DNA from: Rostratula benghalensis
Lineage: Eukaryota > Chordata > Aves > Charadriiformes > Rostratulidae
NCBI GenBank assembly: GCA_013399305.1
Contig: VXAI01000243.1
Location: 399,325 to 463,324 of the forward strand
Length of the DNA: 64,000 nt
Direction: 5' to 3'
Shown: piece by piece, positions 1 through 64,000 of the stretch
Layout: each line of letters begins with the position of its first letter
Position numbering within the stretch: position 1 is the first letter of the stretch
Made by a program: the position numbers and the translations under genes
The notes under the pieces: model-generated
Told to the model about the DNA's origin: nothing
Database searches by the model: none
The model's input: the letters and a program-made list of their open reading frames with translations, nothing else

Positions 1-968
1 CTTCCCAGTTCCAAAATGTATTATCATCTGTGCATGCAGCATAATAAGATAACATTGAAACATCTGGCTCGAGATCACAAAATAAATGACAGAGAAGAAA
101 CAGACCCAAGTCTTGCTCTCGGGCATGCTCTGGTACCTCCTGAGCCAAACCACACCAAAGTGAATAGAAAAAGCTGCAGTCACTTTTGGAGTAGGTCACA
201 AAAAGTGGAAATAGGCTACAAGAACCTCCAGAGACAGCAAGAATCAGTCACGTGACTGAGAGAGGTATCAGAAAATGCATTTGTTCTAGAACAGCAAAAG
301 TATCAGGAAATACAACTGCAAATATTTAGACTGTCTTGTTCCACAGTCATCACATTTTTTCACTACAATAATAACAGATTTTGTAGAGCTACTCAGAGAA
401 AGAGTGAAAAAGGCATTATGGATTATTGTACTGTTTTAACTGTTTAAATTCTAATACTTTTTCTCACAAGTTGCAATATATAGATACTTAATATGCATGA
501 TTTTCTTAGGAACTTGTCCCTGTGTCTAGTCTGATTTCTCCTCTCAGATCATGATTCAGTAATTGTAAGCAATATCTGCACAGTAGCAGGATCTCTGCCT
601 GTGGTGAAATGCATTCCTTTATGAAGTAAGTTTTTCCCCATCCCTGATTTCCATACAAAATTAAAATTATTTTACTAATCTCTCTCTTCTGTTTCTTACT
701 ATCTTCATTATCTCCTGGGCACCATTAAGCCTGAGATAAAGCACTCCACAATATTATTCAGCAAGACCAGCAATGTGTTGGTTCCAAGAATATTCCAAAC
801 CAAATTATGTTCAGCTGCTTGTAATATTTGTGCATTAAGAAAACCCTAAATTTATTATTTTATTATTATTCCCATGAGGCACAAAGGTTTCTCTTCACAA
901 TATTAGCGTGCACTCACAAAAGGGACCATCTTTTCTTCCACTGGGTTCTCACAGGATAAACACCATAC
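1..968 (-). other. Start of intron 46
   Basis: This follows the exon 46 donor (minus strand CCAG|gtatgg). I looked for the next collagen exon (human exon 47, with the end of the helix and start of NC1) and did not find it. The stretch is AT-rich and I see no repeat or other gene in it. Confidence 0.8.
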
Positions 969-52529
<51,561 letters not shown>

Positions 52530-53991
52530 CTATAAATACATAAGAAAAAAATGAGATATTTTTAATCAGCATAAGACTATATGAAGTCATCAACACTACT
52601 ACAAAAGTCAGTCTGAAATGTAAGCCTGCAAAGTTTGTCATCTAGCTATTATAGATGTGTTCAAAGCAGGTACAGTTAACTGAAAGTTCAATCACCTTTA
52701 CTAATACTTATGTTTGCAAGTAATTACACTACAGTTTGGAAATTTTAGGCTTTTAAATTTAGGTTTAAACACAATTTACTCTAGGGCAAGGTCCAATCCA
52801 ACACCTATGGCCAAAGGAGCCAGAACTTCATTAAAACAGGCTCTTCGGCACATGCTTCCATACTGATGGGAGTCCAATTATGGTTCCCACCAGTAGATGT
52901 CAGATTTTGCACAAGAGTTTAACCAAGCCTGAAGCTTATGAACATATTTGTGATAGTTACTGGAAAAACACTACACAATTAATTCTTCCTGCCACAGCTC
53001 AGTTATGGAGAATTTTTTTTTTTAAAAAAACAACCCACCATCCTAGACTTCATCTAACTGCATCTGCACTTCATTACAAAGCACAACAAATCAACTACAA
53101 CAGTCCCTAGTATAAGGAGAGTGATCACCAGATACTAAGGGGTCAGTAAGGAGATAGCAAAGCTTGATTTGCAAAGATTTAAGTTACATAACCACATCTG
53201 CTTCATTTATACTCTTTCTCCGCTACCTCATCATGAGGTACACTCCGAGCTCCATGTTGATTCCAGAGATAAGCAGATGTGTTTACAGAAGTGAGATTTC
53301 TACAATAATTTTCTTTTTTTTTTGATAGAGTATCTTTACGTAATACATTTGGTCATCAAATTTCAAACCTCTCTCAAGTTAAGAACTATTACCCACATTA
53401 GCAGATACACCACCTAAAATACTTCAGGGTTTAACTTGTTCTGAGAAGAGGTGTGCCACTGTATTTTAAAAAATACAGCATATACTTCAAATGTTTGAGA
53501 AGCTAAGCATTTGGGGTCCTCCCCCCATCTAGTAATCTACAGAGAACATTATGTACAAAGCTTCAATCAAGCAGGAGACCAGCTGGTGTATCAGATCTAA
53601 AGTACACCCACACTTGAGTTCTAGTCTTCATTTGCACAGAAGCAGTTAGAGACATGACCCATCACCTACCTGGCATTAGGAATGCCCTGGCTCTTAGCCT
53701 AAACATCCTACCAGGCGTCACACTGAAAACACAGAAGTAGCTTAATTCATCTGGAGCTACACAAACCCAGGATCAACAACAGCATCTCATAACAAAAAGC
53801 AGAGCTTTTGAGTTTAATGTACAGCAACAGGGCTACACAATATGATTAGAGTATCTCTCCAGATCTTCCTTTTGGCTTTTGTAATCAGTTTTTTGATTAG
53901 ATGTATATGTAAATTCAAAATTCTTAGCAGGATTTTATTGAACTGTTTCCTAAAGCAAAATTAAACCTTACTAGCAAGTCTAAGTTTTCAA

Positions 53992-54112
53992 AGGTCAGAC
54001 TGGACAAAGCCCCAAGTAACCTGGCCTGATCTCATGGCTGACCTTTTTTGGAACCAGGTGTTTGGCTAGATGCCCTTCTGATGGTCCCCTTCAGCTCAAA
54101 GTTATCCTGTCA
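53992..54112 (+). mobile_element. Degenerate CR1 3'-end fragment
   Basis: The plus strand keeps CR1 landmarks in order: CAGACTGGACAAAGCCC, AACCTGGCCTGATCTCATGG, GACC, TTTGGCTAGATGCCCTTCTG, GGTCCCCTTCAGC and a worn tail TTATCCTGTCA. It is more diverged than the copy at 6.1 kb, so it is an older subfamily member. Confidence 0.75.
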
Positions 54113-54136
54113 ATTTGGCATCATTCTTTTCACTTT

Positions 54137-54186
54137 TAAAAAAGTGGATTTTATAAAAAAAAAGCGGATTTTATAAAAAAAAAAGC
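54137..54186. repeat. Tandem repeat of about 22 bases
   Basis: Two to two and a half copies of a unit containing GTGGATTTTATAAAA followed by an A run. Confidence 0.85.
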
Positions 54187-54938
54187 AAGTTCTTTCTGAA
54201 CCAGTTTTAGGCTTAATCATGTTAACAAAGCTTCATTTAAAAGGGATTAACCTTAGTTACATGCAATATTCCCTTGCCCCACGGTACAAGTCTAATACAA
54301 AGAAATAGCAAGTTACCACACTCACTGTGTGTGAAAGTGACCATAGAGAGCACCACATGCAAGTCTTTGCTGCCTCCAAGAGGCAGGGGGAGGAAAAAAA
54401 ATGGAGTAAATCAGTACTCATTACAAGCTATGAAAAGCTGTGCAGTGGTAAAACTCACATAGGCTAAAATAACACACATGGAAAGCATTATCAAGATCCT
54501 ACACAACACAAGGAGAATTTATTTAGGTTAGGAAACAAGAGACTCATCTAGTCTTCCTCACAGCTTCCAAAGAATGTTTCTAACAGAAGTTCCCCGAGTT
54601 CTCAGGTACAAAAGAACTCCTGGGGCAAAACGAGGAGAAGAGGGAGCTAAGGAGGAAAAAGATGGTTTGAGGTTACATTGCCTTTTCACAAAACAAGTTA
54701 GATACACACAATTTTTATGAAGGTAAGTTTTTAGACAGTGACACTCAGTCTCTAGCCTTTGCTACTTTCTCTCTCCAGTAAAATTGCAGAAAGCTACATT
54801 TTTAGTGCTAACACACCTTCAGCAATGATCCTGTCAACATGAACACTACCCAAGAGAGATCCAACTAATAAATAAATAGGAATCGTGGAATAATTTGGTA
54901 TGGAAGGAATTGACCAAAGCAGGGCAATTTCAGGCAGA

Positions 54939-55060
54939 TTGCACAGGCCCTTGTCCAGCTGCGTGTTGAGCAACGACAGCAGCAGAGACCCCACAGCCAC
55001 TCTAGGCCCTTGATCTTCTGTCTGACTGCCTTCATGGGGAAATCCTCCTGTGTAAAGTTT
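54939..55060 (-). mobile_element. Possible old CR1 fragment
   Basis: The plus strand resembles the complement of internal CR1: CCTTGTCCAGCTGCGTGTTG, AGAGACCCCACAGCC, CTTGATCTTCTG and GACTGCCTTCATGGGG. The match is patchy; inferred by eye only. Confidence 0.5.
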
Positions 55061-58000
55061 GTGAAGAAAGTACTTCTGTCCCTTATTCTATCTGTAGTTT
55101 CAAAAAAATTGCATTAATTAATATAGTGGGGCTTGTTGTTTTTGTTTGGTTTTTTAAACCTTACTGTCTTCCAAAGTAATTTCTATATCCAGACTGGATT
55201 CCTTACACTTGGACCAGTCTTTTAACATACACAATTAGCATGTCTTGAAGAGTCAGGGTCCTCACTGAATGCTTTTTGACAGATAGGTTTGGATATCCAG
55301 TTCAGATGAATTACTTTAAGGAAGGGAACATGGTATTTCCCAGACTGAAGAGAAGCTAAAAAGCCCGTAAACAGAAAACTCTTCAAACACCCACTGTAAT
55401 CAAATGGTAGCATTTTTTGCCTTGAATCCTGGGAAGAGCTATTCACCCACAAGCTTATCAAGAAGTATTCCCTCAGCAGAGTCACTTATCTTCCAGTACA
55501 AAAGCCGCATTTGGCAGATTGTGTTTCTTATTTGCATCAACTTGTATCCCCACCAAATTAAGGTGGGGTTTTTTTGCTAAATGGTGGAAAGAGCAAGAGC
55601 TCTGAGAATTCTCAATATATCAAAATCAATTTATGCCACTTACAAGTCATATTGTAGTAGAGCATAAAAACCAAAGTTAAACATCCTGGCATAGAAAAAA
55701 AACCCCCAAACCTTAGTGACCCATTCTAAGGGAAAACTTTATTCTTGTTTAGACTTTTCAATAATCTCAAGGCCTTTTTCACTTTGGAAAACAAGCACAA
55801 AAGTTGTGCTACAGAAGAATGTATACTACATAACAAGCTACTACAAGTTTGAAAGCCACTCAGCAGCCACAGGCTAGAGATTTCTGATGTCACAGGCTTA
55901 GTTATGTATTTCATATTAATGCAAAGAAAATCCAGGCCCCATACCAAGCATATCAACACTTGGAATTTCTCCTACACTTAAGCAATAAGTCATCTACCCC
56001 TCAAATCAAAGAAAGTAGAGACAGTGACTACAACATTTTGTGTCGATGACTTTTTTTTTTTCTCCACTTGAAGAGCAAGTTTTAGATAGTTACAATGAGT
56101 AATTTGCCCTTCGTAACAGCTTATCCATTACTAGTTCTGAAAATTAGTTGAGTTACTGGGTTTTCAGACATGGAAAACTGATTAGCAGAGTTGAGCTTGA
56201 TGCATTTGTTGCAGGTTAGGGAACTGAACAAGTCAACCATTTTACATTAGGCAGCCAAAAGCTTTCCACTGTAGTTCAATTCCTAGCTCCGGTCAGTAGG
56301 ACACATTATCTTAAATGATAGGGAATATGACAAAAATTGGATGTAATAGTGAGTTGTGACCTGATGTTAAGGAGCTGGTCACAGTGTCTGCACCTAATAA
56401 ATCTTTCAGTTTAACTACACAAAGATGTATAAGGAATTAAGGCAGCTTTTAAGAACAGGACTGAAATTGCTCAGATATGCTTCTTTTCTACTGTATTGCT
56501 GTTGCCTTCCCTACTCCCCACCCTGTACCTGTAAAGATGAACTCACTAGCATTGCCATTGCCTTTACTGTGACATTTGCATAGCAAGACACAATCAAGGT
56601 CTCTAATTAATCTATTCAAGTTTAGCTAATCCTTTCATTGGATTTTCCTGACAGCTTCTACCCCATTGAATCCATGTGTGGAGAGCAAGTTCCTTTCATT
56701 AGTATATAAAAGGAGGCATGGTATTGGTTTACTGGTCAAAGGATAATTCTTCCAGAACAAACTCAGTCTTTTGTGTCTTACATGCACTGAGGCAAACTGC
56801 TTTATGCCACTGACAGAATGGGTTTTTTTGTTTGTTTTTCAGTTTGAAGAAAAAAAGTATACATTTGAAATCAAAGCCACTTCTTATTCTTGGCCACAGG
56901 TTTGTTACAGTCAGCTCAGTGAAACGAATCAGCTTAAGTTATCCTCAAAATTTGTTTTGGCTAGAAGCCTGCTTTAAGTATTGGGCACACTCCCCCTCCT
57001 TTCTCATCAGGCCTGGAGATGTCCATTACAAGGCAATTTCAGTGTATTCCATTTCCTCCCCACCTCCCAGCTGCCATTCCCAATAGTATTGGATAAAGTA
57101 TTCCTAAAATATTCTAATATATTCCTTCTACCAGGTAGCTGAATGCAATTCCTGGAGAGAGCAGCAACTTGGGACTTCCTAGAACTGTGAAGGAAAGAGA
57201 GAATCTTTTTCATTGATTACTAAGAGCAAGTTAATAAAAGTCATAGTGGACTGTTTAATGGTTTCAGGTGGATTAGTCTAACTTTATATCTTAGTCTGTC
57301 AGAATCACAGCAACACAACACAACTTAAGAAATACATTAACCAACTAAAAACATTAGATATAAAATTTAGCAGTGCTTCAGAAGTGATTTACCATTACAA
57401 ACACACAGCTGGAAGGAAACTAAATAGTTAATTGCGTGCATGCAAGATGGTGTGTGGGGAATATCTAAACCTCCAAACTGAAGCATGCATTACTGTTTAA
57501 ATAATACTTGAACACATAGGAGTTTAACAGCATTTTCATATTCCTTCCACAGGAAGGACTGTAGGGATAGGGAAGGAAATCAATCATTTACAGAGCTTGA
57601 AATTTACAAATTACAAATTAATAAAGAGAAAGAGTTGCAACTTCTTACAGAAGCATGGTAAGTGACTCAAGGTGCTTTTGCAAATTATCAGAGGAGTTCT
57701 GACATGACCCAAATTGCTCACAAATGAGTTCTTAATCCATCTATTAAACAGTTGGATAAAAAGGAAACAAGTATCAGTCTGAACATTTACAAGCTGAGCA
57801 GTTTTAGTCCAACATCCACCTTACATATTACTTTACCATGTATCCAGAATCCTCTCATTTCTTGAGGAACACAGTGACGTTACTGAACCTCCCTAGCAGT
57901 GCAGTTTGTACTGGCAGACTGCATGCTTTTCTTGACAGCTCAATTCTGGTGGCAACGAGAGTCAAGTAAGAATTGGAACCTGATTGTGTACAGCCACTGA

Positions 58001-58424
58001 TTTTTAAATGCTGTTGTGCCCTGTAATGTATTAAGAATCCCTTAGAGATTTAAATGGCCACAAAGCTTCAGCATGCAACATCTGTTGGGATTAACATGCA
58101 TACAATAGCTTCATAAACAGACATTGTCCCTGAAGGGAACCAGACAGTTACTTGGCAGCACAAATTAATTTGATTAACTCATCAGGTGAGAAAAGTTCCT
58201 TCCAGTAAGGAAAAGATACACAGAAGTCACTGAAAAAAATTCTGCTTAGGAGAAGTTGGCCAGAGCTTTATAGCAAATTTTAAACTCTGCAACACACTCC
58301 ACTGGCAGAAGCATAACTGAGCTGTAGAACAATACTCCCCAGTTTGCAAGGGAGGAGCAGGGAGCAAGCAGCAAAGGCTAGGAAACAAAGGTTAATATGC
58401 ACCCAAGCCACACTATGCAGCAAT

Positions 58425-58477
58425 TGTATTTGCTGTATTTGTATATATTTGCATTTGTATATCCTGTATTTGTATAT
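58425..58477. repeat. Degenerate TGTATTTGTATAT tandem repeat
   Basis: About four imperfect copies on the plus strand within intron 1. Confidence 0.75.
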
Positions 58478-61400
58478 TCCCATACCTTTTTCTAGTGGCT
58501 TCACTAAGATTTATTTGAATATAAATAATCAAGCCTTTTGATAATTTACTTTTACTAAGACTCCTCTTCACTAGAATAGTCAAAGGAAGAGCCAGGCATA
58601 AAATCCATTCAAAAGGAATTAATCTTTGAGGGCTTCTATACAACACAGTACATCTTCCCTAACAGTTCTTGAACCTGAAACTTGCAATTTAATCCCATAT
58701 ACTTTTTTGCAGGTAGGAGTAACAAATACTTCTGCAAGGCTGACGTGCTTATGAGTCATTTTACTACCTGCAGCAGTCTTAACAGTACAGCTGCTCAGGA
58801 TACGAATTACTGTTATTCAAAGGTATAATCTCAACTTCAGGGTGGACACATAGTAGACTAAATACTTCAGGCTTTATTTTTTTTCCTTTCAAGTGTTACA
58901 AAAAGCTAATCCAAAGAGCACTTGCTCTTAACACTAAGTTTTAGATTCATTATCAAGAACCTCAGATCTCTCCCTTCAGTATTCACCAGCATCAGATGAC
59001 CAGCTATTCTTGTTAACAATCTAATCAGGTAATAAAATTAACACAGTACTACTTTCATTGGAGAGCAAAGTAAAGAAAAAGCTGAATGAAACAGTAAGTC
59101 TTGCATTCTAATACAGGAAGTCAAATTGCAAAGACCAGTGTTAAAAAAAACCCTATAGGTACATTGAAACCCTCAAGTTCTTGCACAGCATGCACCACCC
59201 CCACCAGGTTTTTATTGCTTAAGAGGAAGGGAGAGAGGGGTTAGAAACAATGGGAGTGTTCATTAGCCTAAAAAAATCCATGTTTTTGAAGTCTTCTAGT
59301 CCAGAATACAATGAAATAGGACTTCACAATTCACTAAATCTGTCTCTAGACCACATATTTGTTAAAATAAACTGATTTTATGGAACTCTTACAATATCTT
59401 GATTAGCTCAAATACATGCAATTTTACTGCTGAGAAGCAGTTTAACAGCGTTTTGTAGTTCACAGAACTGGGAACCACGGATCCCCAACTGAGTAACAGC
59501 TCATCATTTGCTCTTCATCATTTAAGGTTGATAGAAGAAAATTTTAGCCATAGATACTGCAACTAGTTGCTGGACAACAGTAAAAAAACCTATTCCCACA
59601 AAAAAACTTTACACACAGTGGAGAAATCCTGCACCTCTCAGTTATTCTCTGCTACAGAAGTTGTGTAAGTGCTACTAACATCACCCTCTGCATTCAAATA
59701 TGACAGCTTACCAGTCAGGAACTCAAGAATGTTTTACAATTAGAGAAAAAGATGGGAATGAATATTGAATAATCTTCTCAATCTGAAAACTGACTCTGGT
59801 GTTAGAAATTCACTCCTTAAAAATCAGCGATTTAAACATACACAAAAGCATCAGTTACAAATGCCTTTGCCCTAGGAGGAAGGCTACAGTACTCTTTCTG
59901 CTGTAACCATACAAAAGTCTCAAAATCAATTATTCATACCTGTATTTATAATGGAAACAAAGTTGATTCTTTAAGTTCCAAGCAGACAAAGATTAAACTT
60001 TATTTTTGTGGTGGTCCTGAAGAATATACATACATTTCTTAGCTTGCTAAGATCTGTGTAACAAGACACCTGCAATTATCTAGCTGAGGATTTACTACTC
60101 ATCCAGGTCAAAGATTTCACCATTTATCTTAAACAAGTTTTCCTTTCACTTGCCTAGACATTAATATAACCAAGAAACAAAAGGGTTTGTGAGGATTTGA
60201 CAAGCAAAGTTAGAGCTCCTATTGTGATTTCTAATTATGATTTCACACCATTCTCTTTAGGCTTAACAATTGTACAAGTCTGCAGATAACAGTTTATTGC
60301 TCAAATATCTGTGTGAAGTCAACAACAGAGCCAAAGCCATCCCAGCTCCATAGTCCAAATGGCCACTTTTTTCTCACTGAAGTGTTGTATTCATGAGCAG
60401 CAACATTTCTAAAGCAGAATCTAAATTAAAAGATTACATACTTTACATTACATCAATTTACCTAGCTAAAGATGCTAACAGAAGGATACTAAGAGAGTAA
60501 CTTTCATGGTCTAAAATGTAAGAGTCAAAACATGTTTGCAGAAGTTCTTGACCAACCTTTTTAAAGTAAGGAAACTTCTAACATGTAATTTAACCTGCTA
60601 CACCTTGAGGCACCATCTTTCTTTGAAGTCTGCACAATATGAGATCTGTTCAGACTTGCAGAGGAAGCTCTTAGCTGTAGTAGCCACAGTTTTAGCCACT
60701 GAGAACACAACAGAGGCAGGTTAAAAAGATTCTGAGACACCTGATGGATACAGCCCTTCTTTCTCCTCTTAAGGGGTAGCACTAGGCTGTTTGCTATTTA
60801 GACACCTGAATATATAATAGTATTAACATGAAACACAACTGTAAGCAACCCACTACATCTAGTTACCACACCCCAACCAAATGTTCCGATTGTACAGAAA
60901 GTTTACAGATCAATACATTTTCTCTTAGAATACAGTTACTATGTTTAGGTTGGACTTAAAAGGCTATTTTAAACAAACATGTATACACGCAAGAGAACCT
61001 TGACATAAACTTTTGGATATTTTGAAGGTAGTTAAGTATCTATGTTAAAAATATCGTGCCACAAGAAATAGAGGCAAGCTCAATCATACAGAATTTTACT
61101 GCTTTAAACAAATAATTACAGCTTTTCATCAGCTTTATGCAAAGGTTATACTTTCACAGCAGTTTCTACTCAAAATAAAAGCAATATTTGAAGCAACTGA
61201 AGTATTGAAGGTCTGTTCCTTTGATCAGCTGTCATAGTCTAACCACAGACAACTTTTGGACTCAGAGCCTCCTTATTGAATGAATGCTGAAAAGCTTGTT
61301 TAACTTCCATTCATCCCCAAACTACAACTATTCTCCCTATAAACCTGAGAGCAACACAGGGAACAATTTCTCTTTCTCCCCTCCCAGAAACTCTTAAGAA

Positions 61401-64000
61401 AGGGTCTGAGACAGGATCTATAGCAACACTCACCTACAGATTTTGGCAGGTTGAGTGACCTCCCATGCAGCAGCTGCTACTGCTGCACGAACGGCTCCAT
61501 TGGCAAACAAGGGGAGTGGAAGGGTGGGCTGTTCAAATGCCTAAACTACCGATCAGTTTCTAGGAACAGAGAGAGGGGGTAGTGGGTAAAGATGGAAGGA
61601 TCCTCCCTAGCAAGCCCCGGAGAGGCTTCAGGACAGCAGGAAGAATCTTATACAGAAACAGCTTTTAACCTCCCTGACATTAGAGGTTCCCACCTCCCTT
61701 TTTTACCAACTAAGGTGATAGCAACAAGTAAATAGGCACAGAAGCTATCGTCCCCCCAGGAACAGGGGGTGCTGCAGCCTGACAGAATATTTCTGTATCT
61801 GATTCCTGACCCAGAGAAAAGTACAGAAAGTGCAAGGGCCAGCCAGGCACCCTGTCGATTTCCCTGCTATCATAGACATTGCTCCCTTTCTCCGTATTTG
61901 CCTTTAAGAGCAGGACAACCGAGAACTCCTCAGGACACGAAGAAACTTTAAGCAAGCAATACAAGGACAGAGTTAGCCCTTGCGACTCAGATTAGATCAT
62001 TCTCATTTTCTACAAACCCTTCTATCTTCAGAAATTATTGTTGTCACTGTGTTAATTAGCGCTGCCAGCCTTGCACTCAAGCTGTAGGCAAAAAAAAGGA
62101 CATAGAGAGTTCTCACCACTTCTGCAAACTTGTAGGATTAACAGACCACAGAAATGTACAAGACAAAGAATAGACTTCAGTGTAGTATATTGTACTAAAT
62201 GAGACACACAGAAAGCAAAACAATCATGTTGGGCACCACTGCTCTTCTCACAAGCATTTCAAAGGTAAACTTGAAGAGACCCCAGAAGCCAAATACTTTT
62301 ACTCTTGTCCTAATGAACACAAATTTCCAAAAAGCTCCACATCATTCTGTATGAGTTTCCAAAAATTTCCTTTAATAGTAACTCAGGTTAAGTACTACCT
62401 TTATGCTGCCATCCAGAGGTAGCATCTTAAAAAGCATCAGTTCAGATGTGGTAAATGGCTTAAGACAAGAGCACTGAAGACAGAACATAAGCTACCACAT
62501 TGGCTTCTAGCCCACTTCCTCTCCAAGTTCATGAACTGACAGATGCCAAACACCACATTTCCCCTTCAGCTGGCAGTGCAGTACCTGCATGAACCTCTAA
62601 ATAGACAGCATGAATAGAGAAACACCTAAATAAAGTAAATCTGGTTGGCATTTCAGTTTTGGAATGGGAGGCTTTGGGGATTGATTTTATACCACCTCTG
62701 CAGGCAGTCCATACTTCACTACTGCTCATTTCAGTTCCAAATGCTGAATTCTCAATGCAGGCCATCCTCTGGTTATAGTCTGTATTGAAGCTAAACTATT
62801 AAAACAAGTATATAGCAAGTTAGATGAATGGATTTTTAAGCATGCCTCTATCTTAATATGTGCAGTAACATATTTCTGCAACTAAAGCTAGCACTGAGAC
62901 ACAAGCATTAAGTACCTGACGTTCAGTCAGTGGCAGCAAACAATAAGCAACTTTGCTTTGCAGGAAGTCTCAGTTTTACTTGAATTTTTACACACAAGTC
63001 TCTAATCACTAGCCTCTTGAGGCTTCCTGATTTTTTCCAGCTGCAAATAAGAAGTGCCATATGGTACTCATTAGAGGTTAAGATTTACTAGTCATTTAGG
63101 ACCTTTCCCAAGTGACAGGTGTTAGATGTTGCCACTTTCTATAACCATGTCCAAATGTAACACAAACCTAGACCTAACTGTCAGTTAGGCTTGTAAGCCT
63201 CAGATAAACTTGCAATCCAAGTATTATAAAGTCATAACACCACTCATTCTGGCAGTCTGGTTTTAATACTCCCCTGGTTAAGAAAATGGAATAGAGATAC
63301 AGCCTCTGGACCAGTTCCCCAGGAAACGTCCTGTTCCCCACCTTCATCCATTTAACATGGAAGGCTTCAATTGCTGAATCCTGTTAACGGATGTCAGTCA
63401 TTTGTCACTGACAACTGCACCTTCATGTGTCAAGTGCATGAAGCAGACCACACAAGAACAGAATTCTACTTCTTCCTCTGAAAAAAGAGGGACAAAATAC
63501 AACAGCATTTCAGATTAATCCAAACCCCACTGTGGTCTATTTTAAAACTACTGAAAGCACTCAGTTAATACCAAAGATTAAGCAAGGACACATGCTAAAA
63601 AGGATAGAGGCTGTGAACAGTGATATTGCATTGAGATGTTATCCGATGAAGTACACACCCTCTCAACTGTCAGAACAAGACCTAACTCACTTAATATCCC
63701 CCAGACACTCACCAAGCCTTTTTTTTTCCCCTTTTGTGGTGGAGTTGGAGTTTATTACCAGCTCCATTCCCCTTCAGTTCTTGGACCAAGTATCATAGCT
63801 CCAAGGTTCTTCTAGTCAAAGCTGGTTTATCATTTGTTTACGCTTGTAGCATCAGCATACTCTGTGTGCACATTTTAATACCTGAAGATAGCGCTACAGG
63901 CGGTCCTTTCTCTCTATTGCTCAATAAAAAAAAAAAGCTACTCTCCAGCCTCAGGTAATCAAAGTTGAAAAAGTAAGTGGCTCTGAAGTTAAGCGGCACT

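Larger units (their letters stand above)
52530..64000 (-). other. 3' part of intron 1
   Basis: At least 11.5 kb with no collagen exon. I looked for exon 1 (a short exon ending in phase 0 after an Ala-rich signal peptide, expected in a CpG-rich promoter) and found neither. The sequence is AT-rich to the right edge. It contains two degenerate CR1 pieces and small tandem repeats. Confidence 0.7.

Noticed and set aside
61428..61510. GC-richer patch with a donor-like gtgagt on the minus strand, considered as exon 1
   Set aside because: The minus-strand reading gives an early stop and no hydrophobic signal peptide; it does not end in an Ala-rich phase 0 junction.

Overview
The window is vertebrate nuclear DNA, most likely from a bird. 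It contains one recognisable gene, on the minus strand: a large central part of COL4A5, which encodes the type IV collagen alpha-5 chain of basement membranes. Forty-five ordinary exons, matching human exons 2 to 46, run from about 52.5 kb (5' end) down to about 1 kb (3' end). Each is an open Gly-X-Y stretch flanked by AG...GT splice sites on the minus strand. The alpha-5 identity rests on sequence in the natural breaks of the triple helix: a Cys pair in [10 protein letters not shown], the EQKRP...EFQKGDQ break, DELCE, and the exon 2 cysteines CHGC/KCDCSG. Exon lengths agree with the human exon lengths as I remember them, and together they give 4,216 coding bases (about 1,405 residues). The bird assignment rests on CR1 LINE fragments, two of them clear, one ending in the typical ATTCTATGA; a turtle or crocodilian cannot be strictly excluded.

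Layout from right to left (transcription order). 64000-52530 is intron 1; exon 1 (5' UTR and signal peptide) was not found and should lie beyond the right edge. 52529-38206 carries the 7S-region exons 2-9, spread out by a 9.2 kb intron 2. 37204-24628 carries exons 10-29 with their conserved interruptions. 23972-9221 carries exons 30-41. 9220-2669 is intron 41, which holds two 9-base microexons (6466-6474 and 4059-4067) matching in place, size and phase the human kidney-type exons 41A and 41B. 2668-969 carries exons 42-46. Positions 1-968 are the start of intron 46; the last exons, including the NC1 domain, lie beyond the left edge.

The most interesting points are: the twin microexons, whose flanks look like an old duplication; a further candidate 9-base in-frame microexon in intron 30 (20452-20460); a 36-base tandem duplication that copies the exon 6 splice donor and puts a stop codon between the two copies; a Gly-to-Arg change that lengthens an interruption in exon 24; and two strong inverted repeats in introns 2 and 3. 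The remainder is unremarkable AT-rich intron with a few simple repeats, CR1 pieces and one assembly gap of 315 N inside a CR1 copy. I see no second protein gene, no RNA gene and no mobile element other than CR1.
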